Assembly (NCBI GenBank): GCA_014529385.2 | Contig: CM043969.1 | Span: 11,385,001-11,449,000 of the forward strand | Length of the DNA stretch: 64,000 nt | Origin: Adiantum capillus-veneris | Taxonomy: Eukaryota > Streptophyta > Polypodiopsida > Polypodiales > Pteridaceae | Direction: 5' to 3' | Made by a program: the position numbers and the translations under genes | Notes under the pieces: model-generated | The model's database searches: none | The model's input: the letters and a program-made list of their open reading frames with translations, nothing else | Told to the model about the DNA's origin: nothing | Part shown: piece after piece, positions 49,961 to 61,301 of the stretch | Layout of the letters: each line of letters starts with the position of its first letter | Numbering within the stretch: position 1 is the first letter of the stretch

Positions 49961-51583
49961 TTGCCAGATACTCTCTCTCTTGATGCAAACCTTACACTTA
50001 AGAGCTTCAAGAAGCAATGAAGGACAATGAAGAGATCAAATTGATATCCTTGACCTCTTCCCAAGTTTGATTGAACCCTGAAGAATAGAGTACGACAAAA
50101 GAGAATGAGCACTCTAATCCATTCAAAAGAATGAGTACGCAAACCTTGAATTAGTAAGAACAAACTCCCCTAATTTATTTTTTTAATTGAATAGAATCTG
50201 GTACTACATATTTTTATTTATTTATTTATTTGTCCTCTCTTGCTTTCTCCACTTTTTGTATGGGGCAGTGGCCCTTGCAACAGAGGCTAGCCCACTTGGT
50301 GCAGTCCCTCAGGCTTAGGGATGAGCCCATATTGGCTCTATGGTTGGGAGGTGAGCTAGATGTCCAACCATTACGTGTCTAGGAGTGAGTTCGGCTTGCG
50401 GCATGCCATGTGTGCAAGATTTTGTAGGTTTTTATGGCCTTGGAGGATGGATGTGGTAAGATCATTGCTATTGACAAACCTTCATAAAAACTGAGCATGG
50501 AATTGCCACAACCCGATGTTTGTTCACTCTACTCTATAAAGGATAAGAGGCTTTTTGACATTTTCTCTTCATTAAAATTAGGGAAGGCTTCCATATCAGT
50601 AGGGCTCAATGGGTGGTTCCTTGTGTATATTTTTGTACACTTGTTCAAGACATTTCCATTCAGTGTCACACGTACTATATTTTGTAGAAAGAATGTTATC
50701 TATGAAGCACTAAAACCTGTATTTGGAGATAATTGGGGAATGTTTGAGGGAGTACACCAAGGAGATAAATACAAGTGTAAGTTGGAGCTTCATGTATGGG
50801 GATATGGTATCTTAAATTGCACACTACTTTCATTAGAAGTTTTTGGAGGTCATTTGGAGGGCATTCTAAGAAATTCTATTTATTTCTCAATATTTTTATT
50901 GAAAATGCACTTGCACTTCTTTTGTACGTCCAAAAAGGACAATTAGACACTCTGAAAAGTGAACCTAACTTTTTGAAAATCTTTAAAAATGGTCACCTTT
51001 TCATTAAATGCGTGTGTCTTTTCCATGAGGTAGGCACCACTCATTTAATATGCCTTCTGTCATCACTGGAATGCAAAAAATCACAAAACTACTGACACAC
51101 ACATTTAATGAAAAAGTGACCACTTATAAGGACCATGGTTCATTGAATGAGTGGGTGATGCTTTTCATACTTTTGCTAATATTCACCTATTTTTCTACGT
51201 GACATTGGTCCTTCTCTCATTGGAGAGGCTCTTTTTTCTCTCTTCTAAAAGGCCCTCTAAAAGACTTCCAAAATTTACTAATGGTACTTACGCTTCCACT
51301 ATGAGCCTTGAATGTGTAAGAGTGGAAAGTGGATACCCCTACAATCTAGTGTTTCTTATTTTGTGACATTTGACATTCCCATTACTTTGTCAAATGGCGT
51401 TTTTGAGATTGTGCAAGTCAGTGACCACTAGACTCTCTCCAAAATACGAGAATACTTGATTATCTTGGACTACAAAGATATCAAAGATGCCTAAGTTTGT
51501 CTCAATCGGCACAAGGTGGCACAAGGTCAGTTAAGTTTTTGTGTTTTCTACATGTGTCCCAATGCTAGTCTTGCTGAAATCTT

Positions 51584-51586
<3 letters not shown>
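49961..51586. other. no gene recognised; one hairpin
   Basis: An open frame of 149 codons at 50,497-50,946 (with HVWGYGILNCTLLSLEVFGG) has no domain I know. The hairpin at 50,991-51,121 is listed separately. Confidence 0.4.
50991..51121. repeat. inverted repeat, arms 28 bp
   Basis: ggtcaccttttcattaaatg then cgtgtgtc (50,991-51,018) pairs with gacacacacatttaatgaaa then aagtgacc (51,094-51,121), two mismatches, loop about 75 bp. Partial pairing continues inside the loop (gcaccactcattt with the region after the second arm is also similar). Could be a MITE or foldback remnant. Confidence 0.7.

Positions 51587-51642
<56 letters not shown>
51587..51642. repeat. (GA)28 microsatellite
   Basis: Pure GA run 155 bp before the gene B relic. 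A GA run also lies upstream of the - strand genes of the 10-20 kb element. Confidence 0.95.
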
Positions 51643-51646
<4 letters not shown>

Positions 51647-51796
51647 TCACCATGGCACACATGCTAGCGTATCCTCCTCCCACTCAGTTGAACAACATCA
51701 AAAGAGCCACACATACCCCTTTCATGGTTCCTTCTTTTCCTAGAGGACATCAAATATGTTGGACACAATGATCTTCACGGCTTCTTTACTCACACA

Positions 51797-53180
51797 ATGG
51801 ATTTAAATAAACCCATGCAACTACACAATGACACTTTTCAAGACATCATAGAGTATATACATGTGCATATACTCGAGTATGCAGTGAACTTTGAAGACAA
51901 TGCCATGTTGTGGTTGCCATGTGACCTACTTCACGACATACACAAGGGGGACATTGCATTTTCAAAGAGACTAGCCCGCTTTGAGGTGATTGGAAAAGAG
52001 GCACACCACTTTTGCTAAGTGACAAAGGAAGTTGCAGACTCCTTCAAGAAGTGCAAAGTTGGGCAGTCTTTCTTGTACAGCATTGCCACACTCTACTTCC
52101 ATCTCAATGAGGATCTCTCCTTGGAGGAGATGGAGATCTTGCATCTGATAGTGAATGGAGTGCTACAAAATTGTAAAGATCCCAAGCCCACCCCTATAGA
52201 TGTACATAGTGAGCAAAGGTTGCAAAGCCACTTAATATCCCCACAACTTGTAAGGGGCAATTGCAGTGAGAGAGCACATTTTCGGCACCTCCGAGGTGGC
52301 CAACCCCAACAACCGTGACCCTACAACAATACCTAAGGTGGAGATCAACCACCTCAGTAGCATAATTATTGAAGATGAAGAGTATTTATTCTTGCATGAT
52401 ATGGAAAAGCCTTTTGGCATTCGACTAGATGAGTGCCTAAGACTCATATGCACCAAGATGGATCTCCCTCTTGATCCTATGTAAAAATCTATAGATGACA
52501 AGCTACTTCCATTAGGGGACTTTGTTGCTGACACAATTGTGCTGGTGGTGACAATGTAAATTCTCAATGCAGAGCAAAGTCATGTCACGGATGAGGAGAT
52601 TATTGCAACACAGGCCATGATTGTTGCCAACCAAACTCCTATCCTCCATGACTTACCTAGTGTGCACAACCCCCGTAAACTTGATGAGAACAATTCCTCT
52701 ATCAACCTTGAAGCCACAACAACTATGGATGATGAGGATAAGCAACAAGAGGAAATTATAAGCATCTTGTACATTGAGAATTCTACCTTTCTTCTTTGCA
52801 TTTAAATAATTCCATTTTTGTAGGATGTTTTGGACATGGACCTGTGGGCTAGCCGGAATGGGAGGAAGCAGTAGCCCTTGCACACCACATCCCAAACTAT
52901 CAATGTAGGATGTGTGCATCAAATACAAGTATTCCTCTCCCAATGGCCATTTTGTTTTGTGGGTGCTTAAGGCCACTAGAAAACTCCTATTCTTAGCCAC
53001 CATCCCTCAAACATCCCATGTAATTATTTTGGTTAAAAAATTCCTTGCAATTATCTCTTTTGGCATTGGTTTTCACGGCAAGGTCATGACACGCATATCA
53101 CTTAGTCATACCTTGGGGGTTGACAATGCCCAAACCATAGATTCCTCTGTACTTACATCCACCCTACCCAAGTCATAGCT
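51797..53180 (+). pseudogene. relic of transposon accessory gene B
   Basis: DLNKPMQLHNDTFQDIIEYI, then HILEYAVNFEDNAMLWLPCD, parallels gene B of the 9.9 kb element (ATENLHGEAFQSFLDYMAQH, IEEYAIVFEGSDMAWVPVEF). After a stop at 52,016 the similarity resumes with VEINHLSSIIIEDEEYLFLH and PFGIRLDECLRLICTKMDLP, equivalent to ELQILSLHAVVVDG and LGLREDESLFVLAIYAGMKD. An acceptor-like TTTTTGTAG at 52,822 precedes DVLDMDLWASRNGRKQ, equivalent to the start of gene B exon 2 (YHVDKFAMRAGGSR). Stops and frameshifts abound. This relic shows that gene B has an evolutionary history beyond one copy and helps place the frameshift in the 17.4-16.0 kb gene. Confidence 0.7.
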
Positions 53181-53503
53181 ACCTCTATACTTACATCCAT
53201 CCTAGCCAATGCTGAAGAACTTCATAGAGAGATCACAAAACATCTCCTATAAAAAGATAGTTAAGCCTAGTTTGTTCAACCTTTTTATAAAAAAATCATC
53301 TCAACTTCTTCTTATCCATGATCTATTGCAACTTCAGGTTACTATTTTGATCATGTTCAGTGACCATGTCACTTGATGAAATTTGTAAAGAAATCATCTT
53401 TAGTGATCTGTATTAACTATTTGAATGTTAATTTTGTATATCAATAATTGTCTTGTGATTGGCATGAAAACATCCATTTGGCAAGTGGCTTTCATTTTCT
53501 AGA

Positions 53504-53626
53504 ACATGGCAATTTAGGCCTAGAAAGCCCCGTCCACAAGGGCGTGAGAAAATTCCCTACATGATTTGTGTGTGACACTTTCTTTCGCCCTTATGGGTAG
53601 GGCTTTTTATTCGTAGCTTGCCATGT
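53504..53626. repeat. imperfect inverted repeat, arms about 48 bp
   Basis: acatggcaatttaggcc, gaaagccccgtccacaaggg, cgtgagaaaa pairs with the reverse of tttctttcgcccttatgggt, agggctttttattcg, cttgccatgt, loop about 25 bp. Roughly three quarters of positions pair. A foldback or MITE-like structure about 280 bp before the gag-protease frame. Confidence 0.65.
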
Positions 53627-53902
53627 TGTAGCATATGCAAGCCAACTAGAATACCTATTGGACAACTAACTATCATCTCACCTTTAACCATCTAACAAAA
53701 AGAAATGTAGAGAAACAACCATTTAACTTCATTGAGAGATGTGCCCTCTAGTATGCCCATAAAAAATCAGTGAGAGTTTTCTTCTTTCTTTTTATGATAT
53801 CTATAATTTCTTCATGAAACTCGCGTTTAGCTATGCCAAGCTAAAAACTAGTCACAAGGCCTCCTAGAGCAGCTTTTTGACACCTTAGGGTATCAAAAGC
53901 AC

Positions 53903-56900
53903 ATGCACTTACGCTCTGGGCGGGTGCTAGAACACGAGCATATTGAGGGTGCCTCTGTTCATACGGACACCCATTACCCATCCACGATAGGCTCTAGACC
54001 CTCATCGGGGACACAAGGTAGCACCACCCAAGACCCTAAAATAGCCGCTAGTGATTCCTCCTCCGACTCAGAAATCATGGAATCATACCCTACCCAAAAC
54101 ACTGAGAGAGAAGGCCATGCACCTCCCGAAGCTCCACAGCCTAGTACTAGTATGTTTAGCCGTTTCATGGAAACATTAGGTAGAGCTACTCACTCGGAAC
54201 CTGATGCAAATGAAGCACACGAAGGGGGTGGGGAAGTGGACTCTCCTTTCACATCGCACGTGGACCCCACACCCCCAAAGAGTGTCCATGTGGATATCCT
54301 GCCAACTTCTTACCAAGAAGGCCCTGTTGAGCTGCCTCCTTCAGAAGTTCCCTCTAGAGTACCGTTGGTGACAAGTAAAACCACGGGGAGCAACATTGCT
54401 TCTACCTCACAAGAAACCGTTAACACGTCGACTCTAGAAGGATTGTTCATTAATGATCATTGGACATACGACCTCCACACTGAGGTGTTGACGGATCTAC
54501 ACTCTGGCCACGCCTACCATGTAGGATGGATAGAGATTGTACAATCCACCTCTAGTGCCACGAGCATCAAAGATCAACAGAAAATGATCTGTAATGTTAT
54601 CCATGGCATTATTCAATCAGAAAGGCAAAACCAAGGGGTAAATATACTCTCAACTGGCTCCATGAGATTTCTGGATACGAGCAAGGCTCAACAGCCTACT
54701 CTATCACAAATGGAGACTCCTCTAATGAGCCCCATGGACCCATCTTACGTCATTTGACCTGGGGTCTCTATGCAATCTGAGCCTCCGAGCGAAAACTTTA
54801 GCTTCCCTAACTTGGCTCAACCCTCTATTAAGGAAAACCCAGTGCTCACTCCAGGGATAAGCCTGACAGAGAATGTACTGATGACATCTACGGTTAGCGC
54901 AGTGCCACTACCTAGTGTCGTAGTACCTAATATGGGGCCTCGACCGTATGTGCCTCTAGCCCCTTATGCACACATGGCCCCCACACCTCCAATTGTACCA
55001 CTTGCTTATGCTCCTCGAGTGCCGCTCCCTAGCTCTTATCCGAGTGGACCTATGCCCGGTTATGTTCCATATCCTGCATCATCCACACATATGCCAAGAT
55101 CGGTACCCATCCCTGTCCCACATATGATTCCAAGAGTACCTCCACCGGCCCTACCTCCTCACATAGGTGACTTGGCAGCGTTTGCTCAAACCATAGGTCG
55201 ATCTATCGCGGAAAATATGCGTCATGCATCTGATAGAGAGCCTAGAAGTAAGGCAGTACAAATTGCCAAACTCACACAAAAATTCAATGGGGACGAAGAT
55301 GCTAGAAAACACACTGAAGTGTTTGAACAAGTATGTGATTCCTTAGGGGAACGCAACGAACTACATAAGTGCAATGCCTTAAGCTTGACATTAAGTGGGA
55401 AGGCTGGAGATTGGTATAGGACCCTAAGGGTGGACGAGAAAACAATCTACCCTACCCTTCGAAGGTTGTTTCTAAAGGAGTACATACGAGAATGTGTGCT
55501 TTGGGGTGTAGCATCTCAGCTACAGAAGGCCGAACGTAAGGAAGGAGAGTCAGTAAGGGACTTCATTAGTCGTCTAAAGCACTTAAACTCTCGCTGCCCT
55601 GTAAATGAGTGCTTCAACAATAACCAACTGCTTGATCGATTCATTCGAGGGTTGAGGAATGAAGGAATCTATAATGGACTAGTGATTAGAGGTATCACAA
55701 CCTGGGAAGATGTCACTGCCAATGCAATCCAATTAGAGGACAACTTGATGATAGCAGGCATGAGGGTGTCTACCGACAAGAGATCCACTAGCTCACAAGC
55801 CATTGAGTATGAACCCATGACTGCAAAGCCCATTTCCAATGAGCCAAAGGTATTTGAGACATTCTTGACAGACCTCACCAAGGCAATCCAAGAGTCTCTT
55901 AAGGATAATCGACCCCCTCAAAATAGTCACATGTATCCAAGAAGGGAGCAACAATGGTGTTCCATTTGCTTAGGTCCACATAGCACTAGTGAGTGCCCTA
56001 CGTTTAGAGTAAAATTTAATGGAACTTGCAACGCATGTGGTAGGTATGGTCACCAAGCTAAGGATTGTTTAATGATCAAACGTATGATGGCAAATAGACC
56101 ACCTGTAGCCTGGACGGATGCACCTCGAGCTCCTGTATTGATGCTTGCTCCACCTGTTGAGCAACTACCGCAACACATGGTCCCTAGACCTCAAAATGTT
56201 GTACAAGCTACACCGCTACCACCTCCTGTGTTAGGACCGCAGCCCCCGCATCCAAGAGTAGCCCCTATAAACCAAGTGGGTTGCGAGCCATCTAATGCTT
56301 ATGCAGATGGCTGTGAGGAGGAAATAGACACTAGTATTGCCTACGGACTTGATACATTGGAAGAGTGTCCTATATACTACATGGAAGATTGTTGGGGACA
56401 AGTCAAGCCGGTTTATCAAGCTGCTGCTCTCGCATCCAGAGGTCAAAATATCAACACCCGGGCTAGGAGGCCACCTCTTCAATGCTACGAGTGTGGTGGA
56501 CCACATCGAGCAGCGGAGTGCCCTATTAGGCTGCAAAAGAATGCTGCACAGATGCAAATGAATCAAGGGAGCACGTCTGCAATGCCAATACTCACATGTA
56601 ATCGTTGTGGCATAGATCACTTGATTGCCCAATGTCCCTATAACCCAAATGCGCCTAAAATCACACCCCTAAATTTGGTCGAAATTGCTAGTGTGACATC
56701 GCCAATACCACCCGTCGCACCCGCTTATGCGATTACACGGTCCATGCTTCAAGGGCCAGGCCATATCCTCGAAGAGAGAGATACCACGTCAGTTATCCAA
56801 GCAAAGAAAAAGAAGACACGAAGGAAGAAGTCGCAGAATACGGAAAATTCAAAGCCAAGTTCCAAAACAAACATAGGAACAAGAGATGACACCGTGTATA

Positions 56901-59083
56901 TGAATGACATCGAGGATGATTCAGATTCAGTCGAGACAATGGAGACTAGAACCAATACCACAAAGAGAAAGACCGACAAAGAAAACCGTAACATGGAACC
57001 AAATGAAAACCGAATAAGAGAAAATCATAAAGAGCCTCTGAAAACACCACAAGTGTTTCCAAATCCAATCCAAGACCCCCAAGATAAACCGCAGGGGCAT
57101 AAAGGGAAGAATCGTAAAAAGAAGATTGGGACGTACCCAAACCCAGTAGACGAGATTGAGCAGGTGAAACATCTAAGAGGTTTAGTGGAGGAGACTCAAA
57201 GGAAACTAGAACCAGAACCCATGCATGTCAAAATTCATGACACAGTGTTTCCCACGCAAGTTCATCCACCCCACATGAACCATAGACCGTTAGCCATATC
57301 TAGTATCATCCAAGAAGGGAGTGAGGACGGGACATCAGAAAGTGAGCATACACCTTTCTTGTTGGAAAGGATGTTTAACGAAGGAATACCTGATCCCATT
57401 GAGGAATATGAGATTCCATCCTCACCAGTTCCTAGTCAAGGACCTACACCCTGCAAAATGCCAATGAATGTTGCCAAACTAGTGGACTTCATGTCTTCTG
57501 AGGTCCGAACCACGATCATAGCAAAGCTGTATGGAGATCCTGAGTTATTCCTTGCACTTCGAGCATTCCTTAACGGAGAGCTACGAACGGGATTACCGCA
57601 GTTTGCGCAACCAAATAGGCCTGACTCGATTATGATTGATGAGGAAAATCATGTGCAATCACTTGACTTAGATGGACACGAGTCTGTGATCGAGGTACCC
57701 ATTAACGAATTAGGGCAGTATTTTGAAGGCGACGAGTCTAATGCGACCCTACCCATCACTACCAAGGGATTAACTATAAAGGGAATTCTTGATGGTGGTG
57801 CGGGAGTTAGCATCGTTACAAAATATTTTTGGGAATCCATGGGAAAACCCCGCCTCAGTGTTACTAACATTGTGGTAAAGATGGCAAATGGTACCATAGC
57901 CAAACCTATGGGGATGCTCAAGGATCTTAAGATCAAAGTTCTAGGACACAAGGTACGACATACGTTCATTGTAATGGATTTCTCTAAACACCTTATGTCA
58001 TATGAAATGATTTTAGGACGACCATTCATGAGGGAAGCACAAATGGTTCATGATTGGTCTAAAAATCATGTCTATTTGCAATTCCAAGACTCTGTCCTTA
58101 GAGTGGATTTGGTGACTGGTAAGGTACACCCCTTAGGGAGTAAAACCATAATTGATCATCGCTCTGACACCACAGTTCACTCGGCCCCACTACAATATTG
58201 TTACACTTGTAAGAAGGATACAGACATTGGCCAAGATTCTCCTTATATGGATATCCTACTTGAGATGACTGAGTCGGACAATGTGGATTGGGTCCACCTA
58301 GCAGCAACCATAGACACTTGGGGAAATAGGGGGACGACTTGGGTAACACCTGAGGGGGATGAAATGCCTATACCCTTAAATATGCTACAAGCAATGCATA
58401 TCGCTTCCGACAAGACTCATCCTAAGGTAACAAAGAAAACATACAAGTGGGTCCCTAAAGCTTCTTTAGTGACCATAGCTAGTGCTAAAAAACAGAAGCC
58501 TTGTAAGAAACGTACCACTCGCTCCAATAAAAGTAAGAAAATGTTGCGATGGATCCCTAAACGACTATTGGAAGCCCAAGGCTACTATCAAGGAAATGAT
58601 CAAATCTGGGTGCCAAAACGTAGATTGTGCTCTTACCTATCACCTGACCCAAGTGAGCCCAATCCCGTAGCTCCAAAACGAATGAATGATCGTGGAAAGA
58701 AAAAAATCACAGAATGCTACACACCCGCTCCCGAGCTAGTTTGGGTAGCAAAGAAAGAACGATTTGTTCCACCTAGCTCAGGAAGGGGGGAGTCCCATGA
58801 AGATTCTAGCTCCTCATGTAATGCATCCATAGAGGTAAAAGCTTCTACACAGCCTCCATCTATAGTAGTGGACCTCCATGAAGCTACAAAAGAATCCACA
58901 CCTCCCAGTGTTCAAGAATCACCTGATGAACCACTTCAAGTTCGATCCTGGGAGAGTACCTTACCACCCTTGCAACTTGACGAGGCACCTAGGGTAATAG
59001 AAAACTACTGGCAAAAATCCTCACCTATTACCAACTGGAACAATTGGTTTCAAAGGGTGACAAGCTCATTTCAAACGGTATGA
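53903..59083 (+). CDS. Ty3/gypsy-type Gag-protease polyprotein, one internal stop
   Basis: The ATG at 53,903 (MHLRSGRVLE, a start typical of plant gypsy Gag) opens a frame that runs to 59,083, about 1,726 codons, with a single TGA at 54,755. The longest stop-free part is 54,770-59,083 (1,437 codons). In that part's numbering: Pro/Tyr-rich linker 60-150; Gag capsid-like domain about 170-335 (GDWYRTLR, FLKEYIREC, FISRLKHLN); four Cys/His knuckles at about 397, 420, 572 and 610, only that at 420 (CNACGRYGHQAKDC) with canonical spacing, the others C-x2-C-x3-H-x4-C; a basic region about 690-720; retropepsin near 1,008 (ILDGGAGVSIV) with MILGRPFM at about 1,080. The last 250 residues carry repeated W-(V/I)-P-K motifs. 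No RT, RNase H or integrase follows, so the element needs pol from elsewhere. The low number of lesions suggests a young copy. Confidence 0.85.
54755..54757 (+). other. in-frame TGA splitting the Gag frame
   Basis: Reads SYVI, stop, PGVSMQSE in one frame. A CGA-to-TGA change by deamination of methylated CpG is the simple explanation. Translation could also restart at the ATG at 54,770, 13 bases downstream. Confidence 0.85.
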
Positions 59084-60713
59084 TCTACCCAAGGAAGGGG
59101 GGAGTGTTTGCTGACAGTCATCATTCACTGGTTTCCCTCTCAACCTTTTTCCCTGACCTCTCAATCACCAATCTTAGGGAATGTACATATAAAGCTTTAT
59201 ACTCACAAAAAAAATAAAAAAAAGAGCAAGAGCAATTAGCAAACGAGTATGCACATTAAAGTCAAAACATTGACTCAGACCTATACATGTCACATCTGGT
59301 ACAGTGAAACAGAAACCTATGCCATAAAACACCTTCGATCCTCATCACTTGAGTGATGGAGGGTAAGTAAGATTAGTACGATAGGAGTGTTTCTGTTTTA
59401 GAGTTGAGTGATTAGCGAAGTTCTCTTTTCCCACTAATGTGCCTCCTGGAGGTATTCCTTTTGTTTCCTAGTGTGTACAAGAGCGTGTTGCTATTGATAG
59501 GATTTGGACCTTCATGGAACCTTTCTCTCGTTCACACTTCAAATCAAGCGCGACCATCGACACAAACAGGTTTTTCTTGTCCATTAGCATTGCCCTTATC
59601 TTTTTTGCATCCATGTTTGTCTGCTTTGATTGTGATTGGTAGCATAATATTCAGCGCATTTGCTTACTATCAAACATTTAATTCAATGTAATGTTTTGTC
59701 ATAATCACTTGTCTATGTTTAAAAATCAAGCAGTCCGACTAAGCTAGTTTGACCAAGCTAGATATTAGAAATCTTCTCTTAATACCATGGGGAATGCCTT
59801 CCTAATAAGCAATGGTTACTTAGGTTCTTAATCCGATTTAGGCAGCATTGTGTGGAATGTACTAGGGCTTTCTAGTGGGCTTAACCCTATTGACCTTTAG
59901 CTTAAGTATTATAAAGGGAGTTTACTAATGTGATGAGCCTGGGGAGGGTAACAGTGTTATATGACCCCCCAAAGTTACAAAATTTAAATGCTGAAAATGA
60001 ACAAGCAAAAATTCAAAGTGCCACAATGTAAAATCTTAAGCTGGAAGAGAAATCTCAGCTTGATTTGGTACTTCACTCACATGTATTGCCTATGGTACTA
60101 GAGCCCTAGAGGTTCCCAGTGTGGGCGCTTTTCCTTGAAAAGCAAAAAACCCAAGGCATACAAAATAAGCACACACATCATAATTGAATCAATGTGAAAA
60201 GACTTTGGGGGATCAAAGAAAAAGCAATCAGTCAGGCGATGATTTCATGAGAAATTCCTTTTATGGTAGCTTAACTACAAGGTTTTCTAGATATAGCCTC
60301 TAGTCAGCCCTCGAACATGAATACTTGGCTCTCGCGATTAAACAACTTAATTGACCACAGAAAATTAAGAAGCTTACCCATGGTATTAATATTCGATCTC
60401 TAGTGCCTTTCGACCGTCAAATTAGCGACCCCAGACTTGTTTAATTTTCTACCTTTACATCTGTTTATGCATTTGATTACATTGCAATTTAATGTTCATT
60501 GCTAACAAATTGTTTGAAATTCTTCGACCAATCAATTTTTCTACCTAAAACTGCATATGCTTTTTAAGAGAATGCAATTACTGTGCCAATGTTGTTTGAT
60601 TTTGCAGTGACTGAAGAAGGCTAAGGACATTCATCTCAAATGCTCTTCCACCTCGACGACTCAGCTTCAACTCAATAGCTTCCGAGGACGGAATCTACAT
60701 CAGGAAGGGGGGC
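59084..60713 (+). other. non-coding 3' part of the gag-protease element, two purine tracts
   Basis: A purine tract (aaggaaggggggag) lies at 59,091-59,104 just after the stop and is followed by TGTTTGCTG. A second (caggaaggggggca) lies at 60,700-60,713 directly before TGTTAACC. No RT or integrase motif is readable in the 1.6 kb between. The sequence just before the second tract (RKGG-type reading) resembles the end of a pol frame, so pol may have been deleted. Confidence 0.55.
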
Positions 60714-61000
60714 ATGTTAACCCTCACGGCACACGGACACCCTATGATCTATAAATGTTGTATTATTTAGAGTCAGGTACTGGGCTTGTCGGACCAATAG
60801 GGAAAGGTAGAGTGATCGCCGATGAGAGGCGCACTCTAACTGGGACATTCAAGGGATTAGTTGGCTAAGCATGGGCGCCCAAGTGTGAATGGGGTGAGCT
60901 CCTATAAAAGCCAACTAAACCTAATTTTTACTCATTCTCTCATTTGTGCAATAGAAGAGTGCTCTTGCTCCATCTCCATCTTCTTCTTCTTCACCTCCTC

Positions 61001-61035
<35 letters not shown>

Positions 61036-61301
61036 GGAGAGTTTGTGTGCGATCGAGCATTACGAAGGCACGACGGCGGCGAAGCGGTTGAGCGCGGCAC
61101 GACTGCAGCTTCTTCTTCATCGCGGCGAGGAATCCACCACGAAGGCGAGCGTAGAGCGGTGAGTGACACACCCTTTGCTCTCTTGAGCTTGCTAGTTTAG
61201 GCTTGTTGTGTGCTTGGAGCCTTTTGTGGCTCGCACACGGTGTATTGGCAAGTCCCTTGCTTCGACAGTGCGGCAAGGAGCGCACAAGCATCAATAGAAC
61301 A
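60714..61301 (+). repeat. candidate 3' LTR of the gag-protease element
   Basis: Starts TGTTAACCCTCACGGC after a purine tract. It contains a TATA box (TATAAAAG, 60,903-60,910), a transcribed-type leader with a (GT)n(GA)n run (61,001-61,040), and could end at GAACA (61,301), inverted to the TGTT start. No second copy is found upstream of 53,903, so the 5' LTR is missing or diverged and the right end is a guess. Confidence 0.5.

Noticed and set aside
54755-54757. Programmed stop readthrough in Gag
   Set aside because: No readthrough context or downstream structure could be shown; a CGA-to-TGA mutation explains it more simply.
59437-59691. Small membrane protein
   Set aside because: Hydrophobic 84-codon frame in non-coding TE sequence; no homologue comes to mind and no supporting start context or partner.
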